Shown here piece by piece: positions 45,426-57,671 of a stretch of 64,000 bases of DNA (the first letter of the stretch is position 1; each line of letters opens with the position of its first letter). The position numbers were made by a program, and so were the translations under genes. The stretch covers positions 33,918,501 to 33,982,500 of the forward strand of contig JAZHRO010000013.1 of assembly GCA_037157565.1 (NCBI GenBank), written 5' to 3'. Origin of the DNA: Thalassia testudinum (taxonomy: Eukaryota > Streptophyta > Magnoliopsida > Alismatales > Hydrocharitaceae). The notes under the pieces are model-generated. The model was not told where the DNA came from and did not search any database. It saw only the letters and a list, made by a program, of their open reading frames with translations.

Positions 45426-48153
45426 TGATGAAAACCTCATCATGAGCTCTAACTAGCTCTAACTAGCTCTTGCGTTGATATTGACTTAATAAATTGAACA
45501 ATAGCTCTTGCATAACCAAAGGGAAGGCCTAAATCAGGGAATTGTTAATCAGAGAATAAAACATTATACAAGGGGTAAAACTACAATTTTACCATTGCAG
45601 TGCATGAACGGGATTTCTAAGGGTCTAGACATTGGTCAAGTGAACCTAATAAAGGAAAAAGTGGGATGGTTTGGTCAGAAAAGGGTTATGATAAAATCTG
45701 GGAATTAAATGGCAACCCTAAAACAAACTCACTTTAATTCACGAAGTTCCAGGCAAGATAAAAATCCACTAAACCCTCAAAAATTCATGAAAAAGTATCT
45801 CCTAGGGCTTAGAACCTTCAATTTAGCCTTTGGAACCTATTTTGACCTAGATTGAGGTCCATACCCAATTTCTGACCTAATTTGGATTTTTTTACAAAAT
45901 GTCCAGTCAAACGTGGTCAAACCTAAAATCCAACTTCACCATTAGATTCCTTAGGTCCGAATTATGTTTATACGAAAATTTGGACCTAAGGGAAGGTCAT
46001 CTTGACCCACTTTACAAAATGATCCTCAGTAATTACTTTTTGACCCTTAATTTTTTGAAACCTTGCAATTACCCCCTCAACTTTCCCATCATTTTCTTCA
46101 ATCCGGTCCTTTTACCACCCGCAGCAACAAGCCATATCTCCGACGACTTTGCACGGAGGATGGCGCCGCACATGCATGAGGAGTCGGCCCCAGATTTGAA
46201 AGGGAGACTCCCTGCGATGTCCCCTACAGCATGGGCTGGCTCCCATGCCCTGTCGTCTGCCATACCTCTCATGCGAACGTGCTAGAGGTATGGGTCTCAG
46301 TTTGCCATACCTCAGGCGAGGCTTTTCCCGCCGCTCTCGCGCCTGCTGGCTTGCCCTCGCTTATTTAAGGAGTGGCACCCTCTGCCACATCCTTCAAGCT
46401 TCGTTTGGCTTGAGATCCTCCCTCAAATTCATCTCTTCTCAACTCTAGCCAACTGCCAGAGCTTCCAGCGACTCGCCCTCTCCTCTCTTGTCGCCCTGCC
46501 ACTATACCAGTGGCAGGGTTAACTCCGCCGTCTTCCGTCGCGCCGCGTTGTACCAGTGGGCGCCCTCCAGCCCCTCTTCCTCGTTGCCGTCCTCTCCCCC
46601 TGGCACCTTCGTCTCCGGCAATGGCAGCACTAGTTGCTCGCCACCTCCGCACCCCCCCTTCACTCTGGACTCACAGTTAAGTCCCTCTCACCCTCTTCTT
46701 TATTTCCCCTCTTCCAATTTGTTATTTCAACCCTACGATAACCACATACCACCACCATCTCCTCCACCTCTGGTAGATCATCGGCGAGGTGTCTCCGTCA
46801 CCTCCCCACACCCATCCACCTCGCTAGACCTTTCAGAAGCATCACGTCCACCCACTGATCATCTTGCGACCCTCCACTGACCGCGCCACCCACTGTCTCC
46901 TCCCCCTGAACAAACCCACTCACACAGACTCAGACGGACCTAGGCATGCACGCCTAGGCCATTCTGAGCCACGCCAACCCCCGCAGTATCTTCGTCGTGC
47001 TCTGGCGAAGCTCGCCGAGCGTTCTGACAGGGTCGCACGGTCGTATTCTTGATTTTAGGTCTTGAGCCTTTGCCTCCATTGATGCCGACCTTGGAGCAAG
47101 CTCGCAAGTAGCTCCAGGCTTCCGCAACCCCAGGACACAAGCCCAGGTCGCACAGATAACCTCTGCGCACAACACTAGGTCTTCAATTGGCATCGAAGAC
47201 CTCAGCTGGCCCTAAAATTGTTTGTGTCTTCGGCTGTGGGCGCACAGGCAGAAGGGTGGGACATTTAGTCCCACCTCATGACTTTGCAAGCACCCCACGG
47301 CGCATAAATTGAAAAAGTGACTAAGGCTTATCGCCTCAGTCACACAGGGTGAGGTCTCTCTGACCCGGCCTCATCTGCGACCACCCCCTGTGGACTTGGC
47401 CCGACTCGTTTACCCAAGCCTTGCACACCTCGCCCACCATCGCACGCCGATGGGCTTGGTCCCGGGCGCGTTACCCGACCTGCATACCCGAGTAGGCCTT
47501 GGGAGGGCGAACCCTAGAGTGAAACAGAGAGAGAGAGACGTGGGGAGGGTAGGGGTTAGGTTTTGCCTAACCATGCTTGTGCAGGGAAACTGAAGAAGAA
47601 GGAGGAAGAGGAAGCAGGAGAAGAAGCGGCTGAGGACTTAGCTGCGAAAGCAGCTGCAGCCGAAGAGAAGAGAAGAAGAAGGCTCAGGAGCAGAAGTAGA
47701 GGAAAGGAAGAGAAAGAAGAAGACAGCAGTTGAAGCAGGAAGGGGAGAAGCTAACTGAAGAAGGAGAAGCCAACTGAGGAAGGAAGGAAGAGGAAGTTGT
47801 CTCAAAGAAGAAGGCCAAGTAGGGAAAAGAAGAAGAGAAGAAGAAAAAGCCAAGGAGAGTAGAAGCAGCAGAGAAGGGAAGAAGAAGGAGACGTGCACTA
47901 TAGCAAGTAGCTACTTAAGGCGTCCGATTCCCAGAATCAGACGTCTGAAGACTGAAAGAAGAAGAGAAAGAAGGACAAAGAAGAAAAGAGAAGAAGCATT
48001 TTTTTTCTCTCAAGTTGTTTTTTTGTAAAACAGTTTATTATTGTAAATTGTGATTTTCTACGGTTCTAAAATCAAGCTTGCTCCCTGAGTTCGACCTCGG
48101 AGAATTCTTGAAATATTTGAGTAATAAAATCTAATCAGACTGGTCTCTCACCA
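45426..48153 (+). mobile_element. 2.7-kb solo LTR (Gypsy, OTA-type) in the transposase frame
   Basis: Starts TGATGAAAACCTCATCATGA, ends TCTCTCACCA, and is flanked by the 5-bp duplication GTTGC (45421-45425 and 48154-48158). Removing it with one duplication copy makes the FRS/MULE frame read straight through (..FFCCALLSEETIENF..). No primer site, polypurine tract or coding interior, hence a solo LTR left by LTR-LTR recombination. Promoter-like CGCTTATTTAAGGAG at about 46360; GC-rich leader 46400-47550; purine-rich R-U5 47550-48000 with a hairpin of AATCAGACG type at 47921-47943; U5 end with GCTTGCTCCCTGAGTTCGAC. Confidence 0.92.
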
Positions 48154-49567
48154 GTTGCTATCTGAGGAGACCATAGAGAACTTCGCCTGGCTCTTTAGGA
48201 CATGGTTGTGCTATATGAATGGTGTTGTGCCACTAGGAATTATTACTGATCAGTCACCAGCAATTTTGAGGGCAGTTGCCAATGTTTTCCCATGTGTCGT
48301 CATCGCCTATGTCTTTGGCATATTATGATGAAGTTGCCGCAATGATTTGGCGGTGATGTAAGTACGCGGGATGAGTTGAAACACATTGTTCATAACTCTA
48401 GAACAAGAAGTGAGTTTGAGGGACGATGGAGTGATTTGGTTCATAGAAAGTCCCTTGAGAAGAATAATTGGATGGCCCATATGTGTGAGATATGTGAAAT
48501 GTGGGTTCCTACTTACTTTGATGATTTGTTTTGGGTAGGTATGACAACTACACAAAGGAGTGAGAGTATAAATGCATTCCTTGACATATATATCAACTCG
48601 AAGACGACGTTGAAGCAGTTTGTTCAGCAATATGAACTTGCCATGTTAGCGAAGCAAGAGAAGCTCCGTAAGGTTGAGTTCTAATCCATTCAAAAACTTA
48701 TGCCCCTTAAATCTTCTCTTCGGATGGAGGAGTAGATTCGTGCATTATGCACTCCTAGGGTGCTCAAGCTATTTCAAGATGAGATTGATGGACTGAAGTA
48801 TTGTAGTGCAGGACATACCATGTGCAATGGTGAAGATGCTTCAATTAGTGTTCTGGTTTATGAGTATATGAGCCCTGTTTATGTGATGCATGAGGTGTAT
48901 TTCCAGAATATCAGCCTTACCATTTTTTGCATTTGTCGGTACTTTGAGACAGATGGTCTGCTGTGTAGGCACATTATTCGTGTCTTACTGTATAATGGCC
49001 TTAATGAGGTTCCCGATCGATATGTACTGCGGAGGTGAAAGGACTTTATGATACCTGCTGCGACAAAGGAGGCCAGTCATTCAACCTTACCTTTAGAAAA
49101 TGTTGATGACCATTACGAGGATATCTGCTCACGTATTTTCAGATTTACTGAATATGGATCTCGTTCGATTGAGAAGTATAATGCATGTGTTAATGAATTG
49201 GAGAAATGTCATATGCAGCTAACGTCTTCATCTGCAAATAATGTACGCTCTTGATGATTTTGTTGGTTTGCTTATTGTTTACGAATTGTTAATGTGTTAT
49301 GTTCTAACCATTCCTTTGAAGTTCTTTGCTGAAGGACATAGATTCCACTGAAGGTGTGAATGTTTGTGCAATACGTGCCCTTAAGCATGTTTGGCGGGTA
49401 GGTTGCCCACTTGAGAGGAGGAAATTAGCCCTTGAGGTTGCACTACTAAGGAGACGCAGGGTTACAAAAGTATGATTCCCTTGTTGATTTCATTTCTACT
49501 GTAAGAAATGTTGGTGTCTTACAAATATGAACGGATGTTTTAGGTGCCTGGTGTTTAAATTGATAGC

Positions 49568-52500
49568 TGATAAGAGACTCATCATGACTCTTAATTATTC
49601 ATAATTAACTAGTTTTCCTAGTTAATTAGCCTAGAATATACTTAATACAGGGTTAATTATATTATAAGGGATTAATTAAGAAGGACCTTTAAAATAAGTT
49701 AAAAATACTAAATTAAATATCAATTAATATTATTTATAATTTAATTAATAATTTGGACTCAAATATTAAATATTTAGCTACCTATTTAATATTTAAACTA
49801 ACTTAGTTAATTTTATGACCTAAGTACTTCATTAACTTAAGTAAATTAACCACTTAATTAAATATAGCTAAAAAGGGAAAAAACATAAATTCAAGGCATA
49901 AATATAATACTTAGCTAATTTATAATCATATATAAAAAGTTGAAAAAGAAATAAATTAAATTAAGCTTAAAAAATTAACTAATTACGTTTAGGTCCTTAG
50001 TTTTCAGGTCAATTGAGTCCTTTTTCTACAAATAAGTCCTTAGTTTTCTTTGTATATAGGTCCCTATGTTCACACCTTCGTCTTCTTCTTCTTCCTTAGG
50101 TCTAGATAGCTGAGGACGACTAGTGTCCACATCACCCGATCACCCTCTATCTTGCGTCTGAACTCCTCCGCCATTACCGCCAACCTTCCGCTCACTACCA
50201 TCAATCCATCCAACGGTCCTGATCCTCCTAAACCTAACAAACTCCGGCACGATGACTTCATCGTCGCCGGAGACGAAAGACCATAAACTCATACACCTGG
50301 ACATGATTGCGTCCAGATGCAAGCCCCCTACCCTTCTCTGCCACCTATAAATAGCCATGGCCACCTTTGATTTCTCTAGTTGGCCCCCTATCCCTCTTCC
50401 CCAAACCGCAACTGGCGAATAGGCTATTCCTCTCCCCTCTGGCGACCTCTCACCCCTCTTTTGGAGCGCTTCCGGCGGAGGCGTTCGTCTCCCTCACCTC
50501 CTCTTCCTCTCTCGCGGCTGTGATAGAGCTTGGGAGCGTGCCATTCTCTTTCCTCTCCGTTTCCTTTCTCGCCGGAGCTTGATCTATCGATCTCAGATTT
50601 CATCCTCTGTCACGATACTTCAACGGAGATCCTCTATCCCCTTTGTCCTGGTAATCGTAGAATAGCGTAGTTCTTAGTTTAGAGTAGAATTAGATAGATA
50701 GATTAGTTTAATTGTAAATGTTAACTTCTTCTTCCCTGACTCCGGTGAGGCCAAATCCAACCTCACAGGACTTCAATTCACACATTTGACTTCTTGAGCA
50801 CTTTCCTCACCTCATCACGACTTCCATTCATTTTCTTTCCTTCACAATCTGTCAGCTTAATTGACTAAATCATCTGACCTCCACCGGAGACCTCTGCTCT
50901 CCACGACGAAGGCACTCTAGCATAGAACACATCCACTAGGGCTCTTCATCACTTCTACACCACTTTATGGCCTCGATCCACCTCTTAATTAGCCTAATTA
51001 ATACATATATAAGAACCGTCTAATTACACCTCAACCTCCTGAGCTCGCTATCAATGGAGACTTAGGAGGAGTTTTTATCACCTAATCACTCACACATAAG
51101 CATCACTAGACTCTCTTGAGTCTTTTTCCTCACTCAATTGAGTGAGAGGAGTGATCTTGAGTTTAGCCGAACTCAAGAATTTGTTTGTATTGAATTCAAT
51201 ATAAATCTCAAATATGATAATTCTTTGGAACAATTTTATTGTTCCTGAGATTCTTTGTGACCTCAGGAAGCTTTTAAGAACATTTCTGTATTGTTTTATC
51301 AAGAATTCATGTCCAGTGACATCGCTTAGCATTCACCAGAGCTCTGGCAAGCTTCGACGAATCAAATCTTTACCTCAGCCTGTAGAACTCTTTGAAAAGC
51401 TCCAGATTGCTTCTTTATAACGTCAAGTTCATAAATCAATGATTAAATTTGTGTTTTAACAAGAAATGTTATCTGTTGGATTTCTTCTTCCTCAGCTCCA
51501 ACAGAGCTAAGGAGGTCCCTATAGAATGTCTCTGACCTTTGTAATAGATCCAAAAGCATGTGCTGAACCTAAGGAATTTATTTTAAGTTTTAGTTAGGCC
51601 TGGAACCTTCTCATTCCTCTAGACGAACATAGCTACTTTGGATCTCAGGCGACATTGCCTGAGAACACTTTAAACCTATCAAAACTAGGTTTTAAGATGT
51701 GTAATAACTTCCTGAGGTTGAAGTGAACTTACTTAGGTCATTAATTTGTTCGGAGGAGCTCTAAGTCTAAAAGTGAACTTTCGACCTTTCTGAGTCAACC
51801 CTAGTCTGAATATGAGGATTTAATCTTTTAATCTCTGATTTGTGGGTAGAAATGGATTTCTGGAGTGATTTAGAAGTGTCTTGGATTAATCTGAATAAGA
51901 ATTATTGAGGAAATAGGAAGTTTGAATGATTTGTGCATATGGGGTTAGTTTTAGAACCCAACACTGTTCTTTGGATTCTGCTGAGATTTGGAATTAAAGA
52001 GTGCTTAGATCAGTTCCTCTTGAGTCACTGAATTGGTTTAGATTGATACCTAATGAATCTTTCTCTCTATTGAACTGATTTGACCGTAAGTTCTGAGCTC
52101 TGAGCTTCAAGTTCGAAGCTTCTCTCTTTTGGAACTTCCTGTAGCCTCTTCTGGGCTATTTTCCTTCTCATTTCAATGCAGAATAATCCACTTAATCACC
52201 TCTGTACCTTATTTGAGAGGTATTTACTTCTTTGCAGGTCATTTGACTTGAGTCTTCACCCTCTGCAGTACATTCTAGTCATGGCAACAGAACCATATTC
52301 CTCCATGAAATCAGTGGATCAAATCTGATCCAAAGCTTAAATTGATACTAAAATCGTGTAGAGGACCTTTTAAGCTTTCAATCGAGCTATTAAGCACTCG
52401 ATTTTGACCAGTCAATCAGTCAGAATCTTCGTTTGAAGATCGAACCTGACATAGCTTTACGCGGAGAGGGGTGCTGGAATTAAGTCCGACATCGGGGAAT

Positions 52501-55500
52501 TGAGAAGTGGAGCCTTAGTATAATACGATTTCGTGCACCCAGTGCTTTAGTCGACAGCATTGGGTGCACAAAACCATACCTATTCTGAGCATTAATCGAG
52601 CGCGTGCGTGCATGTGCATGTGTGTGTGTGCAGGTGATGTGTTAATTCTAAACACAGTTAATTAAGTTAATTAGACTTAATTAATTGCACAAGAATGTAA
52701 CTTAGGTTAACTCGAATTAGTATTGAAATTGTAGTATAGGGTCAAGTTAACCTAACATTTTATAATTTAAGATCTTTTTTAACTGGTTGAGTTCAAGTCG
52801 TTCACCGGGAGGCATAATTGTAAGCTTAAGTCACCATTAATCCCTAAGCATGATTATTATCAACTTAATCAATCAGATTAATAATTAACAATGTCTTAAA
52901 CACGTGAATATAGCACAAAAGATTAATCAATTCAAAGCATGTAATATTCCATTCAGAAGAAACAAGTTTACAAGAAATATTTGTTATTAAAAATCAACTA
53001 AACATGTTTATTACAACTTTTTACAAGAATATAAGGTAAAGAAGTGGTATTACAAGAAGTATCATCGCCTTTACAACAGGTTTAAGCTCAAAACATAACA
53101 AAAGTAACTCCAGCCCTGAAATCAGACGTCTAAAAAGAACATTAGACGACTTAAAAAGAGAAATTAGACTTCTGATAATAACTGTGGATGTCTGATTCTT
53201 TGCATTTGTCTTCATCTCTCTGCCTTTTCTCATCTTATTCTTTCTCTCTCTTTACTTGTGCTCTCCCTCTCTCTCTCTCTTTTTGTTCTTCTCTATCTAA
53301 AGCCTCTCTTCCTAAACTCTTCTTCTCTCCTTTCCTTCTTGTTCTTTTTACTGTGCCTTATGTTCCACACTTAGTCAACCCATTAATCTCTCTCAATTAG
53401 AAAAGATTATATTTTTAATGGGCAAGTGGGCCTCGTTTAGGGATACATAGCACCTCATAGGGTATGACCAAACCCTACTTGAGGCCAACTCTAATTTATA
53501 TTAGGTAGATTTTCATTTATTTAGCATCGCACAGAACTGGGCCATATCAAGCCTGCTCACATCCACACCCACATGGGCCCATGTACGCACACCCAGAGGC
53601 ACACACACCTAAGCACAGGCACGTGCAAATGCACGCACCAGCTCACATAAGCTCATTTATTTGCGCCCTATGTTGACGATCGAGAGGGTCATAGCGCGTT
53701 TTCGTATTATACCATGTCATGAGGCTAAGAGTTCCTGATGTGGGACTTTCTTCAGCAGTTCCAGGCCCAACTTCGCTTGAAGATTCCGACCGACTCACAG
53801 GGCCAAATCGGTCAAGCAAAGGCCTAATCAAGAGTTGTTGGAGTGCTCTACATGATTCAAGCATCAATTTGATGCTTGAAACTCATTTGATCCTTCGATT
53901 TGAAGGACGAAGGTGGCTATTTCGCACGACCAAAATGGCCTGTAGTGAAAAGATTCAAGTCAAACGACTTGAGAAAGACCTGTGGAACTTAACTAAAGGC
54001 TTGACCGCCATCAGAAAGTCATTTCGCGTCACTTAGGTAGATAAAAGAGGTTTTAGAAAAGGCTTAAGAAGCTCAGAAGTTGCAGAGCTTCAATCTGGAA
54101 GCTCAGAGCTCGATTTGAGCTCCAAAATGCTCTACAAAGAGGAGATGCACTTAGGAATGGTTCTGAATGATTTTAGGAGATGAAAAGTGGTTATTCTGGT
54201 CGGAATTTGGGTCTAAATCCCACCAAAACTCCACTAAAACAGTATTGGGTTCAAAATGAACCCAAACTGCATAGCTAATGAAATCCCAAGTAATCCTCAA
54301 AATAATTCAATCAAATTATTTCAAATGCACTCTAAATCATCCCAGAATTCAATTAAATCCCTTAATTCGGAGATTTAATCAATTATTCCTCGAATTGAAC
54401 TCAGGGTTGACCAATTTCCATTCAGAGTTGACTTTCTACATTAGGTCTTCTCGGATCAAATTATAACCTTGAATCAACTTAGTTCATCTCAGGAAATGAT
54501 ATAGTAACTCAAAACTAGGTTTTGAGCACATCTCATGGGATTTCAGACTGAGATGACAGGTGTGTGTGTTCATTAGAACAATCTGGAGTTAGATCAAGAA
54601 AGGGATTGGAGTGACTTCCCTAAGTTCCATAGATGCTCCTAAACCTAATTGCAAACTCGAAGTTTTAACAGAATTACATCTCCAACTCCGCCGGAGTTGG
54701 AGAAGATGGAGTTCAGATGAACGCACAGGGCATTAAAACACACTTCTACTTCCAGAAAATTAATCCTTAAACTAAAAATAATCATTCTAGAGTTTCTTAG
54801 GGCTTGCTAATGGATGAAGCTCATTTTCGATTTGTTGGAGCTCGCCGGAGCTCTGGTGAATCCGGAACTAACATCTTGGAGTTCAAAACTCTATTGAACT
54901 ACTCAGAAATAACCTAAAAAGTCTCTTGAGGTTGTAAGGAACCTCAGAAGCTCGACAATTGACTCAATTAAAGATTAAATCAGAAGATAGGCTTCAGATT
55001 CAAAGAAATTACAATCTGAGTTCGCTGGAACTCAGATTGACTCCTCTCACTCGATTGAGCGAGAGGAAATGACTAGTATCATGTGGTGATGGTGTACAGG
55101 TGATCTATTAGGTGATTAGCGTCCTCTTGAGCTGCCATTGACAGCAAGCTCAAGAGAGAGATGAAATTGGGCGTTTGATGTATGCTACTCTATAGGAGCA
55201 ATTAAATGTGTCGGGAAGTTCCTTAGGGAGTGACTAAGGTGATGGAGGACCTGATTTGAGTGTGGAAGTGGTCCTGAACACCTCACCATGGACAGTGAGG
55301 CGTTTAGGTGAGTGTGCCATGAATTAGACAATTAGATGGCTAATTAGGTAAATTCTGTGGACTAGGGCCCTAGAAAGGTGTTAAGGCGATGGAGGGCCCT
55401 AGTGGATGTGTTCTAAGCCGGATTACCTCCGTCGTGGACAGCGGAGATCGCCGGTGAATGTGATGATGAACTAGGCGAATCAGCTGCTAAAAGCAAGGGA

Positions 55501-57666
55501 AAAGAAGTGGAGTAGGATCATGAAGGGAAGAGGAAGGTGATTAGGTGCATGAAAAGTGAAATAGAAGTCCAACGAGGCCAGACTTGGCCTCGCCGGAGTC
55601 AGGGACGAAGGTCTAAAATTGACCTTACACTAGCTAAACTAATTACTTAAACTAACCTATGCTAAGCCCAGCTAATCTACAGTTACTTAGACGAAGTAGG
55701 GAGGGGGAACTCTCCGTTGAGAGCCGCGTAACGGAGGACGAAATCAGAGGATTTGGGATAGAGCTCCGGTAAGAAAGGAAACAGAGAGGAAGGAAGGCGG
55801 CGCGCTCCCAAGCCCTGTCACAACCGCGGGAGAGGAAGAGGAGATGAGGGAGGCGAACACCTCTGGCGAAGCTGCTCTGAAGGGGTGATGAGAGGTCGCC
55901 AGAGTTGTTGGAAGAATAGCCTATCGTCGGCTCAGTGAGGGGAAGAAGGATAGGGAACCAACCCTTGATATTGGAGGGATGGAGGGGTTTAAATAGGTTG
56001 CGGTGGTGGTAGAGGGAGCTGTACCTGGACGTTAGAAGGTCTAGGTTCAAGGTATCCACCAGCATCGGAGTTGGCATTGTCTCCGACGTCGGTGAGGTTA
56101 TTCACCTATCCTAATTAGGATTAGTGGGTCATCCGCACCGTTGGATGGAAAGGGGAGAGTGAGCTGAAGGTTTGGAAGCTTGGCAGCGGTGTTCTGACGA
56201 TGGATTGGTGGTAATCAGAAGGTGTACTCACCGGCTGATGAAGATCGTCCAGACATCGACGAAGAAGAGAACGAAGAAGAAGATACTCATAGGGATGAAA
56301 ATGCAATGAAAACTAGGGACCTTATTGGAAGAAAATGACTCGATTGAAATGAATCCTAAGGACTAAAATGTAATTTGAGGCATTTTAAGTTAAATTTAAT
56401 TTAATTCTTTTCCAACTTTTTCTATAATTATAAATTAGACAAATATTATATAAATGCCTTGAATTTACATTTTTGACCCATTTAGCTTTATTTATTTAAT
56501 TAATTAAGTTACTTAAGTTATTACATACTTAGGCTTAAATATTTATAATGTTAAATTAAATATTAATTAGGTAGCTAAATATTTATAATTGGAGTTCAAA
56601 TTATTATTTAAATTACTAATAATATAATTTGATGTTTAATTTAGTATTTTAATTTATTTTTATGGTCATTAGTAATTTGTCCCTTATATTATAATTAAAC
56701 CCTAATTAAGCATATTCCTAGCTAATTAACTAGGAAAATTAGTTAGTTAGGGGTATTTAAGAGCCATAAGGAGGCTCTTGTCCGCAGGCGTGTGCCTGTG
56801 TTTTCCCGGGTGGGCGAGCGAGCTTGTGTGGGCGTGAGACTATGCATGTTGGGCTTAAAATGATAAAAATACACCTTAAACAAACTAGGCCCGGGCTGAG
56901 TAGGGTCTGGTCCCACCGTATGGGTTGCTGTGTATCCTCGAAAAGCTTAGGCCGCCCATTAACAAATTCTTGTTAAATGCTTAAGTGGGTTCGTGCACAG
57001 TTGGAAGGTAAAAATGAGCTTAAGTGAAGAGAAGGAACAAATGCACAGGTGAACCTAAGGGAATAAGAAGTAAAGTATTAAATGAGCTATGTGAAAGGAA
57101 GAGAAAGCAGGCATGAACTTAAGTGGAGAGAGTTTAAGAGAATAAAGAGAAGGATTAATTTGAAAAGAAAGAGTCATTGTTATTTTCAGTCATCTAACCC
57201 TCTGAATAGACGTCTGATTGTATAGAAGACAACTTAAAGGCATTTTGTTATTCATTGTAATTGTTTCTTATGCCTTACATTTTTGTAACAAATTGTAATA
57301 GACATTCTTCTAATTATATTTTATTGCAAATCATTCATGTACATTTTCTCTTTTATAAATGGAATAATTGCATGTTTTAGTTGTCTATTCTTTGTGCAAA
57401 TATTCATGTGCTTAATATATTATAATTATTGTAGTAATTAGTTAGCCATTAATTTAACTAATAAGAATTGGTGAATTAAATTTACTATTATGCCTCCTAG
57501 TGAATAACCTGGACATAATTAGTTAAAAAGAACTTAAACCTAAATGTTAGGTTAACTTGATCCTATACTACCTAATTAACATCAACTCAAGTTAAACTAA
57601 GCCATTTCTTACATGATTAATTAATATTTTTAACCTTAATTAACTGTGTTGAGAAATTATGCATCA
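49568..57666 (+). mobile_element. Outer solo LTR (~3.9 kb), interrupted by an inverted LTR
   Basis: Two pieces, 49568-52634 and 56789-57666, make one plus-strand LTR starting TGATAAGAGACTCATCATGA and ending TTATGCATCA. The 5-bp duplication ATAGC flanks it (49563-49567 and 57667-57671). The break between the pieces is the target of the inner LTR (duplication GCAGG). Landmarks: AT-rich U3 start 49600-50040, TATA-like CTATAAATAG at 50345-50354, then leader and R-U5; the second piece has GGTCTGGTCCCACC, GACGTCTGATT (57209-57219) and an AT-rich U5. No internal domain, so it is a solo LTR. It sits in the 3' part of the FRS-derived gene. Confidence 0.9.
52635..56783 (-). mobile_element. Inner solo LTR (4.1 kb), opposite orientation, nested
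   Basis: Minus-strand LTR of the same family as the outer one. Its 5' end is at 56783 (GGACAAGAGCCTCC, mutated from TGA(C/T)AAGAG) and its 3' end at 52635 (..TTAACACATCA on the minus strand). Target duplication GCAGG at 52630-52634 and 56784-56788. Its U3 (53660-56783) is the reverse complement of 49568-52590, and its R-U5 (52635-53660) is the reverse complement of 56789-57666, with visible divergence. TATA-like TTTAAATAGG near 55988 (minus strand CCTATTTAAA). No interior or primer site. Confidence 0.9.
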
Positions 57667-57671
57667 ATAGC

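Noticed and set aside
46365..47193. ORFs of 76-130 aa on both strands
   Set aside because: GC-rich leader of the solo LTR; no domain, and mutually overlapping frames reflect composition.
49568..57666. Interpretation as one large palindromic duplication (A-B-B'-A')
   Set aside because: The observed order is A-B'-A'-B with separate 5-bp duplications, which fits nesting of one LTR in another.
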